64,000 nt of DNA from Tsukamurella sputi (GTDB taxonomy: Bacteria; Actinomycetota; Actinomycetes; Mycobacteriales; Mycobacteriaceae), in the NCBI RefSeq assembly GCF_007858445.1, contig NZ_VIGV01000003.1, forward strand, positions 434,001 to 498,000. Reading direction: 5' to 3'. The notes below the pieces were generated by a model. It did no database searches and was not told the DNA's origin. It saw only the letters and a program-made list of their open reading frames with translations. A program made the translations under genes and the position numbers. Below are positions 1 through 8,100 of this stretch, one piece after another; positions within the stretch are counted from its first letter, which is position 1, and each line of letters opens with the position of its first letter.

Positions 1-221
1 GTGAGGCGCCGGGCGTCTTCGTCACCGTCGTCGAGACCGCGCCGCCGCCGCGGGACTCGGAGCTGTGGGCGCCCTACGTCGACGAGTGGGACCGGTCGGC
101 GACGATCAGCGCGCCGTCGAACCCCGAGACCGTGGCGACCGCCCCGACCGTGATGATCGAGGCGATCAGAGCCTGGGAGCTCGACCCGTGGGACCTCGCC
201 TTCACGTTCGGCCGACGGTGA
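1..221 (+). CDS. 3' end of an unrecognised protein (partial)
   Basis: An open frame enters from the left edge (first whole codon at position 3) and stops with TGA at 219-221, giving the last 72 residues of a protein. The segment is acidic and proline-rich in its first half and ends in a conserved-looking Trp-rich stretch (AWELDPWDLAFTFGRR). Codon use fits the neighbouring genes. I do not recognise the family. The next gene converges on it with only three bases between the stop codons, so this gene is not in an operon with anything downstream. Confidence 0.5.
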   Translation, partial: EAPGVFVTVVETAPPPRDSELWAPYVDEWDRSATISAPSNPETVATAPTVMIEAIRAWELDPWDLAFTFGRR

Positions 222-224
222 CGC

Positions 225-1244
225 TCAGCCCCGGGCCGCCTCCGCGAGCGCGCGCAGCGTCGGCTCGTCGCGCACGCCGCTGAACAGCACCGTCGTGACC
301 GGGGAGTGCCGCCACAGCTCCAGCCGTTCGGCGATGCGATCGATCGGCCCGAGGAGGGCGATGGAGTCGGCCAGCTCGTCGGGGACCGCGGCGATGGCGC
401 CTGCGCGATCGCCGTCGAGGAACTTCTCCTGCACGGCGACAGCGGCGTCGGCGAATCCGAGCCGCCCGATGAGGTCGAGGTGGAAGTTCGTCGACTTGTG
501 TCCCATGCCGCCGATGTAGAAGGCGAGCGGGATCTTCGCCTGGGTGAGCGCGGCGTCCAGGTCGTCGGAGACGATCACGGAGACGGTCGCGGCGATCTCG
601 AAATCGGGGGAGCGCCCCGCGAGGGACCCGCCGAAGACGCTGTCGACCTGCTGCGGATCGACGAACAGCGGGAGCCAGCCGTCGGCGATCTCCGTCGACA
701 TCGCCACGTTCTTGGGCCCCTCGGCGCCGAGGAAGATCGGGATCCGCGGCCGCACCGGCAGCGCGATCGACTTCAGCGGCTTCCCGAGCCCGGTGCCGCC
801 GGGCAGCGGCAGGGGGTAGTGCGGTCCCGCGCTGGTCACGGGCGCTTCGCGCGCGATCACCTGGCGGACGATGTCGACGTACTCGCGGGTGCGGGCGAGC
901 GGCTTCGGGAACGGGTTCCCGTACCAGCCCTCCGCGACCTGGGGCCCGGACGCGCCCAGGCCGAGCACCATTCGGCCGCCCGAGAGACCGTCGATGGTGA
1001 GGGCGTGCATCGCCGTCGCGGTCGGCGTGCGGGCGGGTATCTGGGCCACGGCGGTGCCGAGCTTGATCCGCTTGGTGCGCGATCCGTACCAGGCCAGTGT
1101 CGAGAAGGCGTCGGAGCCGTAGGCCTCGGCGGTGAAGACGTAGTCGTAGCCGAACTCGTCGGCGGCGACCACCGCCGCGGTGTGGTCCTCCGGCCCACGG
1201 GTCCAGTAGCCGAGGTTGATGCCCAGATTGAGATCGTTGACCAT
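225..1244 (-). CDS. LLM-class F420-dependent oxidoreductase (Rv3520c-like)
   Basis: This 339-residue protein belongs to the bacterial luciferase-like (LLM) family, whose actinobacterial members use coenzyme F420 for hydride transfer. Seen in the sequence are the family blocks LGYW near the N-terminus, TAEAYGSDAF around residue 40, LSGGRMVLGLGASGPQV around residue 90, the PFPKPLARTREY block and LGAEGPKNVA. These blocks match, from memory, the M. tuberculosis protein Rv3520c, which lies in the cholesterol gene cluster and belongs to the KstR regulon. A perfect KstR operator lies 10 bases upstream of the ATG, so a role in sterol catabolism is likely. The substrate is unknown. Confidence 0.85.
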   Translation of the reverse strand: MVNDLNLGINLGYWTRGPEDHTAAVVAADEFGYDYVFTAEAYGSDAFSTLAWYGSRTKRIKLGTAVAQIPARTPTATAMHALTIDGLSGGRMVLGLGASGPQVAEGWYGNPFPKPLARTREYVDIVRQVIAREAPVTSAGPHYPLPLPGGTGLGKPLKSIALPVRPRIPIFLGAEGPKNVAMSTEIADGWLPLFVDPQQVDSVFGGSLAGRSPDFEIAATVSVIVSDDLDAALTQAKIPLAFYIGGMGHKSTNFHLDLIGRLGFADAAVAVQEKFLDGDRAGAIAAVPDELADSIALLGPIDRIAERLELWRHSPVTTVLFSGVRDEPTLRALAEAARG

Positions 1245-1254
1245 TCCTCGAATC

Positions 1255-1268
1255 TAGAACAAGTTCTA
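1255..1268. promoter_or_regulatory. KstR operator, perfect palindrome
   Basis: TAGAACAAGTTCTA is a perfect 14-base palindrome matching the known KstR box built around AACnnGTT. It lies between two divergent start codons, 10 bases from the oxidoreductase ATG and 21 bases from the aldehyde dehydrogenase ATG, so one dimer pair could control both genes. Confidence 0.88.
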
Positions 1269-1289
1269 GGGTTTGGGTTACAGTTCGGT

Positions 1290-2870
1290 ATGGCTTCGCC
1301 CACGCAGACCCAGCACACCCTGCCCGCGCGCGTCACCGACGAGCTGATCGAGCGCCTCACGGCGTTGGTGGTCGCCGACGGCAGCCGAGACCCGTTCACC
1401 ATGACCGAGGTGTTCACGGGGGCTCCCATCGGCACTCTGCCGCAGTCCACGCCGAGTGATGTGGTCGCGGCGTTCGCCTCCGCGCGGGCGGCGCAGCGCC
1501 AATGGGCCCAGAAGCCCCTCGACGAGCGGCTCGCCGTCTTCCGCCGTCTGCACGAGCTGATCCTCGAGAACAACGAGTTGCTCGTCGATCTCATTCAGAG
1601 CGGCACCGGCAAGAACCGGCGGATGGCCTTCGAGGAGTCCTGCGACGTCCCGATGGTGATCAGCCACTACCTCAAGGCCGCGCCCAAGCTGCTCCGTTCG
1701 CGCCGCCGCGGCGGCCCCGTGCCGGTGGTCAGCAACTCGGTGGAGCTGCACCGGCCCAAGGGCGTGGTCGGGGTCATCGCGCCGTGGAACTTCCCCTTCG
1801 CGATGGCCCTCTCGGACGCCATCCCCGCGCTCATCGCCGGCAACGGCGTGGTGCTCAAGCCCGACAACAAGACCGCGCTCGCCGCCCTCTACGGCGTCGA
1901 GCTGCTGCGCCGCGCCGGCGCCCCCGAGGGCCTGTTCCAGGTGGTCTGCGGTCAGGGGCCCGACGTGGGGCCCTCCCTCATCGACGAGTCCGATTTCGTC
2001 ATGTTCACCGGATCCAGCGCGACCGGCACGACCGTCGGCGAGCGGGCGGGCCGCAACCTCATCGGCTGCAGTCTGGAGCTGGGCGGCAAGAATCCGATGA
2101 TCGTGCTCGACGACGTGGACCTCGACGAGGCCATCACGTCCGCGATCTTCGCCGTCTTCGCCAATGCCGGCCAGGCGTGCATGCACATCGAGCGGATGTA
2201 CATCCACGAGAACATCTTCGACGAGTTCTCCCGCCGGTTCGTCGCCGCCGCCGGTGCGCTCAAGCTGGGGGCGACCTACGACTACGAGCCGGACATGGGC
2301 TCGCTCGCTTCGCCGGACCAGCTGCGGCGCGTCTCCGCACATGTCGAGGACGCCCGGGCCAAGGGGGCCACCGTGCTGTGCGGCGGGCGTGAGCGCACGG
2401 ACGTCGGCCCGGCCTTCTACGCGCCGACGGTCCTCACCGGCGTCACCCCGGACATGCACCTCGCGACGGCCGAGACCTTCGGCCCCGTGGTCTCCCTGTT
2501 CCGGTACTCGAGCGACGAGGAGGCCATCCGCCTCGCCAACGACACCCGCTACGGCCTCAACGCCAGCGTCTGGGGCAAGGACCTGCGCCGCGCGGCGCGG
2601 ATCGGCGCGCAGCTGGAGGCCGGCAACGTCAACATCAACGACGGCTTCGCCGCGTCCTTCGCGAGCAAGGGCACCCCGTCGGGCGGCTGGAAGGCTTCGG
2701 GCGTGGGCGCCCGGCACGGCGACACCGGGCTGCTCAAGTACACCGACACCACCAACCTGGCGACGCTGAAGATGCAGGTCTACAACCCGCGCCCCGGGCA
2801 GACGTACACCCAGTACGCGGCGCAGACCGTGCAGGTGCTGCGCTGGATGCGCAAGCTGCGCATCCGCTGA
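1290..2870 (+). CDS. gabD2: NAD(P)-dependent aldehyde dehydrogenase, succinate-semialdehyde dehydrogenase (GabD2) type
   Basis: This 526-residue protein has the aldehyde dehydrogenase core: the cofactor-fold block IAPWNFPFAMALSDAIPAL, FTGSSATG, the general-base glutamate (Glu263) in LELGGKNP and the catalytic cysteine (Cys297) in NAGQACMHIER, 34 residues apart as in the family. It ends in the conserved GLLKYTDT region. Overall it resembles the mycobacterial succinate-semialdehyde dehydrogenase GabD2 (about 518 residues). Because it shares a perfect KstR operator with a divergent F420-type oxidoreductase, its physiological substrate may be an aldehyde from sterol breakdown rather than succinate semialdehyde; that is inference. 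The first ATG after the operator was chosen as the start, although the frame stays open further upstream. Confidence 0.83.
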   Translation: MASPTQTQHTLPARVTDELIERLTALVVADGSRDPFTMTEVFTGAPIGTLPQSTPSDVVAAFASARAAQRQWAQKPLDERLAVFRRLHELILENNELLVDLIQSGTGKNRRMAFEESCDVPMVISHYLKAAPKLLRSRRRGGPVPVVSNSVELHRPKGVVGVIAPWNFPFAMALSDAIPALIAGNGVVLKPDNKTALAALYGVELLRRAGAPEGLFQVVCGQGPDVGPSLIDESDFVMFTGSSATGTTVGERAGRNLIGCSLELGGKNPMIVLDDVDLDEAITSAIFAVFANAGQACMHIERMYIHENIFDEFSRRFVAAAGALKLGATYDYEPDMGSLASPDQLRRVSAHVEDARAKGATVLCGGRERTDVGPAFYAPTVLTGVTPDMHLATAETFGPVVSLFRYSSDEEAIRLANDTRYGLNASVWGKDLRRAARIGAQLEAGNVNINDGFAASFASKGTPSGGWKASGVGARHGDTGLLKYTDTTNLATLKMQVYNPRPGQTYTQYAAQTVQVLRWMRKLRIR

Positions 2871-2886
2871 CGCCACCGGGCGCCGC

Positions 2887-2892
2887 TAGGCT
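2887..2892 (+). promoter_or_regulatory. -10 hexamer TAGGCT of a leaderless promoter
   Basis: TAGGCT fits the actinobacterial TANNNT -10 consensus and lies six bases before the GTG at 2899, with no Shine-Dalgarno sequence. Transcription would begin at the start codon itself. Confidence 0.5.
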
Positions 2893-2898
2893 GGCCGG

Positions 2899-5800
2899 GT
2901 GCACGACGGCAGCCCTCCCGACGATGCGGCGATGATCGGCGTCCTCGGACCCGTCGTCGTCGGCGATCGGCCCGTCCCCGGTGTCCGGGCGCGGCGACTG
3001 CTCGTCGCGCTCGTGCTCGCCGACGGTCGCCCGGTGAGCGCGGACCGCCTCGTCGACGAGGTGTGGGGCGACGACTCCCCGAAGTCCCCGCAGGCGGCCC
3101 TGCACACGCAGATCTCGCGCCTGCGCCCGTTGGTGCGTCCCGCGGTCGTCGAGGCCGTCGCCGGCGGCTACCGCCTCGATGCGGACACCGACCTGGCCCG
3201 TGCCGAACGTGCGGTGCGTGAACCCGGAGACGAGGATTCGGCGCTGCTCCTGTGGCGCGGCGCCCCGGGGGAGGACCTGGAGGGCGACGGGCCCGCGGCC
3301 GAGCTGGCGCGCCGTGCCGCCGCGGCGTTCGACCGGCTGGAGTCCCGCGTCGCCGCCACCGCCCTCACCGCCGGGGATCACGCTGCCGCCCAGGCGATCG
3401 CCGAGCGACGGATCGCCGCGGATCCACTCGACGAGCCCGCTCGCGTCCTCCTCATGCGGGCGCTCGCCGGTGCGGGCCGCACGGCCGAAGCGCTCGCCGC
3501 GTTCGCGGACCTGCGGCGGACGATGATCACCGAGCTCGGGACGGAGCCGGGCGACGAGGCGACGGCCCTGCACCACGACCTGCTGACCGGGAGCGCTGCG
3601 GCGGCATCGGGCAGGGCTGCCGCAGTGGGGCTTCCGGCGGAGGTCACGCCGCTCATCGGCCGGGACGCCGAGGTGGCGGAGCTCGTGCGGCTCGTGACGG
3701 ACCGGCGTGTGGTGACGGTGCTCGGCCCCGGCGGCGTCGGTAAGACACGCATCGCCGAAGCGGTCGGTGACGCCGTCGCGCGCGCCGGCACGCCGGTCTT
3801 CTCCGTGCCGCTGGCGTCCGTCCGCTCCGCCGACGGAGTGCTGCCCGCCGTCGCGCGCGTCCTCGGCCTGTCCGAACCGGACCTGGGCGCCGACGGCCTA
3901 CCGCGCAGGGCGATCCGCGACCTCGGATCGCGACTGCTCGAGACCGTCGGCCGCCGCCGGTGCCTGATCGTCCTCGACAACTGCGAGCAGGTCGTGGACG
4001 CCTGCGCGGGCGTGGTCGCGGACCTCGTCGCCGGAGCACCGGGGGTGACGGTGCTCGCCACCAGCCGGTCGCCCCTGCAGATCCGCGGTGAATGGGTGCA
4101 TCCGCTGCCCGTGCTCGATACGGTGGGCGCGGGATCCGCCGCCGTGGAGCTGTTCCGGGAGCGGGCCCGGGCCGTCCGGCCCGATGTCCCACTGCCCGAC
4201 GCCGCGGTCGCGGACCTGTGTCGGCGCCTCGACGGCCTCCCACTCGCGATCGAGCTGGCCGCGGCACGAGTGCGCACGTTGAGCGTCGAGGAGATCACCG
4301 ACCGGCTGACCCGGCGATTCGCGCTGTTGCGCTCGGCGGACCGCACGGCTCCGGATCGCCACCGCACGCTGCACGCGGTCATCGAATGGAGTTGGGAGCT
4401 CCTCGAAACCGACGCGCAGCGCACCCTCCGGCGCTTGTGCCGCTTCCCCGACGGATTCGACGCCGAGGCCGCCGCCGCCGTCAGCGGACTCGACCCGCTC
4501 GATCTCGACGACGCGCTCGACTCGCTCGTCAACCAGTCGTTGCTGCACGTCACGCAGAGTGGCGGACGGACCCGGTTCCGCATGCTGGAGACGGTTCGCG
4601 AGTTCGGTGAGGAACGCCTCGCGGACGCTCCCGAGCAAACGGACGGGACCGACGAGTCCGCGGAGGTCGACGCCGCGATGGCCCGCTGGGCGGCCACCGT
4701 CGCCGTCGCGATGTGGCGCGAGTACCGGTCCGTGGGAGGGCACGCGGTGATCGCCCGGCTCGCGGACGACATCGACAACCTCGCGTTCGTGCTGCGTGTG
4801 TCCGTCGACCGGATGACCGCCGGCGACGAGGACGCGGCCGCTACGGTCGTGCACGTCTTCCCGGTCATCGCGGGCCTGTGGTCGATGCGCAGCATGCACG
4901 GGCAGGTGCGGGAGATCGGCGTCCGAGTGATCCGCGCTCTCCCCGACCCGCGCGCCGCCCTCGATGCGGGTATGTCGGAGGAGGACCGGGAGCTCTGGCA
5001 GGCGACGGTGCTCGCTTCGGTGGTGGCACCGGGGTCCGACCCGAAGTCACGACACGTCGCCCGCGGCCGCACGATGATCCGGCGGCTGATCCGCCCGGAG
5101 CTCCGGTTCGAGCGTCCTGCCGACTACTTCAGCGCGTTCTTCCTGCAGCGATCGGTGAACGGGATGCTCCGGCTGATCCTGTCCGGTGTGACCTCGCCCG
5201 CGGTCGACGTCCGGCTGCACGCCCTCGCCGCGCGGATGAACCTCCGGGAGAACAGCGGTGATCTGGCGGGAGCGCTGGAGGATTCGGTCGTGATCGCCGC
5301 TCTCGGACGCGACGGCGACGCCTGGTTCGAGGCGATGCTGGCGATGAGCACAGGCAGCATCTACGGACAGCGCGGCCGGTGGGAGGAGGCCGCGCGGCGC
5401 TACCGCACGGCGGCCGAGCGGCTCTCCTCGATCGGTGCGGACGAGGACGCCAAGCAGGCATCCGCGTACCTGGTCGCGAGCCTGTGCTCGCTGGGGCGGA
5501 TCGCCGAGGCCGTGGAACAGCAGGCGACGGTGGCCGGGGACTGGTCACCGTCGGGGCCGGACCCGGACGGAGCGCCCGAGGTGGCGGCCTCGGTGATGAT
5601 CGGCGCCGCCGAGCTCGCTCGTCTGCGGGGTGAGCCGGATGCGAGCCTGTACCGGCGAGCCGGGGAACTGCTGGTGCGCCGGATCCCGGACGGTGGCCGG
5701 GACCCGGGCAGCGAGATGCTGGTGGCCACCGCGCTCCTGGGGGTCGTGGAGTGCGGGGCGCCGGAGATGGGCGCAGACCTGGTCGCGGCGCTGATCGCCG

Positions 5801-6120
5801 GCGATGAGTCGATGTTCGGGGCCACCGGCTACTGGGATCTGCCGCAGGCCGCGACGATGGCGCTCGCCATCGGCGCCCACCTGGTCGCGACGGATCCCGG
5901 GTGTGAGGAGGCGGCGATCATGGTGGGACTGTCACGCCGTCTCGGTGCGCGGCAGGACTATCCGGTCATGCACGCGACCGTGGAGCGGCTCGCGGTTCCG
6001 CCCGAGGGGGCATCGATGGCGGCGTGGCGCGCGCAGGCCGAGCGGATCGACGGGATGTCGCGCTCGCGTGCGGTCCAGCTGCTGCGCGAGACCACCGCCG
6101 CGCTGCGCCGGAGGGCGTGA
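2899..6120 (+). CDS. AfsR/SARP-like regulator: BTAD domain, NB-ARC-type ATPase, long helical C-terminus
   Basis: This 1073-residue protein starts with a winged-helix DNA-binding region (about residues 12-80, with RRLLVALVLADGRPVSADRLVDEVWG), followed by a bacterial transcriptional activation (BTAD) helical domain to about residue 240. A STAND/NB-ARC-type ATPase has its P-loop GPGGVGKT at about 276-283 and the block LIVLDNCEQV around residue 355. The remaining half is helical, repeat-like sequence rich in Ala and Arg, typical of TPR-type effector regions. Such proteins are cytoplasmic activators whose signals are mostly unknown. The GTG at 2899 is preceded by a leaderless-type -10; the ATG at 2932 is an alternative start. 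It stands alone, converging on the ABC transporter operon; no target is evident here. Confidence 0.82.
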   Translation: MHDGSPPDDAAMIGVLGPVVVGDRPVPGVRARRLLVALVLADGRPVSADRLVDEVWGDDSPKSPQAALHTQISRLRPLVRPAVVEAVAGGYRLDADTDLARAERAVREPGDEDSALLLWRGAPGEDLEGDGPAAELARRAAAAFDRLESRVAATALTAGDHAAAQAIAERRIAADPLDEPARVLLMRALAGAGRTAEALAAFADLRRTMITELGTEPGDEATALHHDLLTGSAAAASGRAAAVGLPAEVTPLIGRDAEVAELVRLVTDRRVVTVLGPGGVGKTRIAEAVGDAVARAGTPVFSVPLASVRSADGVLPAVARVLGLSEPDLGADGLPRRAIRDLGSRLLETVGRRRCLIVLDNCEQVVDACAGVVADLVAGAPGVTVLATSRSPLQIRGEWVHPLPVLDTVGAGSAAVELFRERARAVRPDVPLPDAAVADLCRRLDGLPLAIELAAARVRTLSVEEITDRLTRRFALLRSADRTAPDRHRTLHAVIEWSWELLETDAQRTLRRLCRFPDGFDAEAAAAVSGLDPLDLDDALDSLVNQSLLHVTQSGGRTRFRMLETVREFGEERLADAPEQTDGTDESAEVDAAMARWAATVAVAMWREYRSVGGHAVIARLADDIDNLAFVLRVSVDRMTAGDEDAAATVVHVFPVIAGLWSMRSMHGQVREIGVRVIRALPDPRAALDAGMSEEDRELWQATVLASVVAPGSDPKSRHVARGRTMIRRLIRPELRFERPADYFSAFFLQRSVNGMLRLILSGVTSPAVDVRLHALAARMNLRENSGDLAGALEDSVVIAALGRDGDAWFEAMLAMSTGSIYGQRGRWEEAARRYRTAAERLSSIGADEDAKQASAYLVASLCSLGRIAEAVEQQATVAGDWSPSGPDPDGAPEVAASVMIGAAELARLRGEPDASLYRRAGELLVRRIPDGGRDPGSEMLVATALLGVVECGAPEMGADLVAALIAGDESMFGATGYWDLPQAATMALAIGAHLVATDPGCEEAAIMVGLSRRLGARQDYPVMHATVERLAVPPEGASMAAWRAQAERIDGMSRSRAVQLLRETTAALRRRA

Positions 6121-6145
6121 CGCGGCGGCGGTCACGAGCGAGGGA

Positions 6146-6967
6146 TCAGCGTGCGTTGCGGATGTAGGCGCGAACCGCGAGCGGCGCGAAGACCGCGATG
6201 ATCGCGAGCGCGCCGACGAGGCTCCAGACGACGTGAGCGCCGGCGTGGCCGGTGTTGCACAGTTCGCGGATCGCCGAGACCAGGTGGCTGACGGGGTTCA
6301 CGTTCACGAAGGCCTGCAGCCAGCCCGGCATGGTGTTCACCGGGACGAACGCGTTGGACAGGAAGGTGAGCGGGAACATGATCATCATCGACACGCCCTG
6401 CACGGCGGTCGCCTTCTTCATCAGGCAGCCCATGAGCGCGAAGATCCACGACACGGCGAAGCTGCAGAACAGGATCAGCGCTGTGGACGCGACGACGCCG
6501 ACGGGATCCGGACGCCAGCCCATCGCGATGCCCACGGTGAAGGTGATCACGGTGGCGATCAGGTAGCGGACGACGTCCGCGAGCAGCGCGCCGGCGAGCG
6601 GGCTGATCCGGGCGATCGGCAGCGACCGGAACCGGTCGAAGACGCCCTTGTCCATGTCCTCGCGGAGCTGGGTGCCGGTCACGATGGACGCGACGATGAC
6701 CGTCTGCACGAGGATGCCGGGGATGATGACCGGCAGGTAGCTGTGCACGTCGCCGCTGATCGCACCGCCGAAGATGTACGTGAACATCAGCGTGAAGATG
6801 ACCGGCTGCAGCACGACGTCGAAGAGCTGCTCCGGGTTGTGCCGGATCTTGAGCAGGCCGCGCCAGCCCATGGTGAAGGACTGCCGCACGGTCTCGGCGA
6901 GCCCGATGTGGTTCGGTGCCGCGCGGTCCGGGGTCCGGCCCGGCGCGCGGGTGATGGTGGTGGTCAT
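6146..6967 (-). CDS. ABC-2 type transporter permease (DrrB-like)
   Basis: This 273-residue membrane protein shows about six hydrophobic segments and the ABC-2 permease layout of DrrB-type drug or lipid exporters: a cytoplasmic N-terminus with NPEQLFDVVLQPVIFTLMF, a first extracytoplasmic loop, the amphipathic block QLREDMDKGVFDRFRSLPI and the late NPVSHLVSAIRE motif. The ATG at 6967 overlaps the stop of the ATPase gene (ATGA), so the two are translationally coupled and encode one exporter. The cargo cannot be told from sequence; DrrAB homologues carry antibiotics or lipids. Confidence 0.86.
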   Translation of the reverse strand: MTTTITRAPGRTPDRAAPNHIGLAETVRQSFTMGWRGLLKIRHNPEQLFDVVLQPVIFTLMFTYIFGGAISGDVHSYLPVIIPGILVQTVIVASIVTGTQLREDMDKGVFDRFRSLPIARISPLAGALLADVVRYLIATVITFTVGIAMGWRPDPVGVVASTALILFCSFAVSWIFALMGCLMKKATAVQGVSMMIMFPLTFLSNAFVPVNTMPGWLQAFVNVNPVSHLVSAIRELCNTGHAGAHVVWSLVGALAIIAVFAPLAVRAYIRNAR

Positions 6968-7998
6968 GACGCCTCCTGGGCGGAATCGGTGGTGGCCGAG
7001 CCGTCGCGACTGTCGTCGGGTCGGCCGGTGAGGGTGAGGAAGACCTCGTCGAGGCTGGGCTTGGACACCGTGATCTCCTCGACCGCGACACCTTCCTCGC
7101 GCAAGGCGATGAGCAGATCGGGCACGAGGTCGGGGCGGTGCAGCGGGGCGGTCACGCGGGCCGCTTCCGGGCTGAACGCGGCCGTCTCGGAGAGGATCCG
7201 CTCGACGGTGCGCGCGACCGCCGGTGCGTCCGCGCGGTCCGCAGGGGTGAGCTGCAGCGTGGAGGAGCCGACCGAGGCCTTGAGCTCGTCGGCGGTGCCG
7301 TCGGCGATGACCAGGCCGTGGTCGATCACCGCGATCCGGTCGGCGAGCTGATCGGCCTCGTCGAGGTACTGCGTGGTGAGCAGTACCGTCGAGCCCTGCG
7401 CCACGAGGTCGCGGATGGTGTCCCACATCTGCGAGCGGGTGCGCGGGTCGAGGCCGGTGGTCGGCTCGTCGAGGAAGAGCAGCGGCGGGGTGTCGATGAG
7501 GCTCGCGGCCAGGTCGAGGCGCCGCCGCATGCCGCCGGAGAACTCCTTGAGCGGACGATCCGCGGCCTCCTCGAGACCGAAGGAGTGCAGCAGCTCTTCG
7601 CCCCGGGCACGGGCGGCCGCCCGGCTCTTACCGAGCAGGCGGCCGAACAGCACCAGGTTCTGGCGCGCGGTCAGGTCCTCGTCGACCGAGGCGTACTGAC
7701 CCGTGACGCCGATCAGCGAGCGCACCGTCGTCGCCTCGGCGACCACGTCGTGCCCGAAGACCCGGGCGCTCCCGGCGTCGGGCTTGAGCAGGGTCGCGAG
7801 CATGCTGATGGTGGTCGTCTTGCCGGCGCCGTTGGGGCCGAGGACGCCGTAGACGGTGCCGGTGGGCACCTGGAGATCGACGCCGTTGACGGCGCGGGTC
7901 GCACCGAAGTGCTTGACCAGGCCACGGGCGTCGATCGCGAGGTCGGTGGGGGAGGACGGGCTCTCGCCGGTCCTCATCTGTGTGATCGTCATGGTCAT
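6964..7998 (-). CDS. ABC transporter ATP-binding protein (DrrA-like)
   Basis: This 344-residue ATPase has all nucleotide-binding motifs: Walker A GPNGAGKTT, signature LKEFSGGMRRR, Walker B LLFLDEPTTGLD and a switch histidine region. The roughly 100-residue C-terminal extension is typical of the DrrA family. It would power the permease encoded immediately downstream. ATG 7998 was chosen as the first of two closely spaced methionines; ATG 7992 is also possible. The frame continues far upstream into the neighbouring ligase region, but that extension is antisense noise. Confidence 0.87.
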   Translation of the reverse strand: MTMTITQMRTGESPSSPTDLAIDARGLVKHFGATRAVNGVDLQVPTGTVYGVLGPNGAGKTTTISMLATLLKPDAGSARVFGHDVVAEATTVRSLIGVTGQYASVDEDLTARQNLVLFGRLLGKSRAAARARGEELLHSFGLEEAADRPLKEFSGGMRRRLDLAASLIDTPPLLFLDEPTTGLDPRTRSQMWDTIRDLVAQGSTVLLTTQYLDEADQLADRIAVIDHGLVIADGTADELKASVGSSTLQLTPADRADAPAVARTVERILSETAAFSPEAARVTAPLHRPDLVPDLLIALREEGVAVEEITVSKPSLDEVFLTLTGRPDDSRDGSATTDSAQEAS

Positions 7999-8100
7999 CA
8001 CGATGCAGCGCCCCGCTGTCGTCGAGCTGTCGTGATGCTGACGCCGCCTGTCGTCGCCGGTCGCGCCGCGGATGTCAGGGCTGTGCGCCACAATGACGAG

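Noticed and set aside
306-1289. Long open frame upstream of the aldehyde dehydrogenase ATG
   Set aside because: It is antisense to the F420-type oxidoreductase and crosses the KstR operator; high GC leaves such frames open by chance.
1278-2876. 532-codon open frame on the minus strand across the aldehyde dehydrogenase gene
   Set aside because: The plus-strand frame holds all catalytic motifs; the antisense product is Arg/Gly/Val-rich low complexity.
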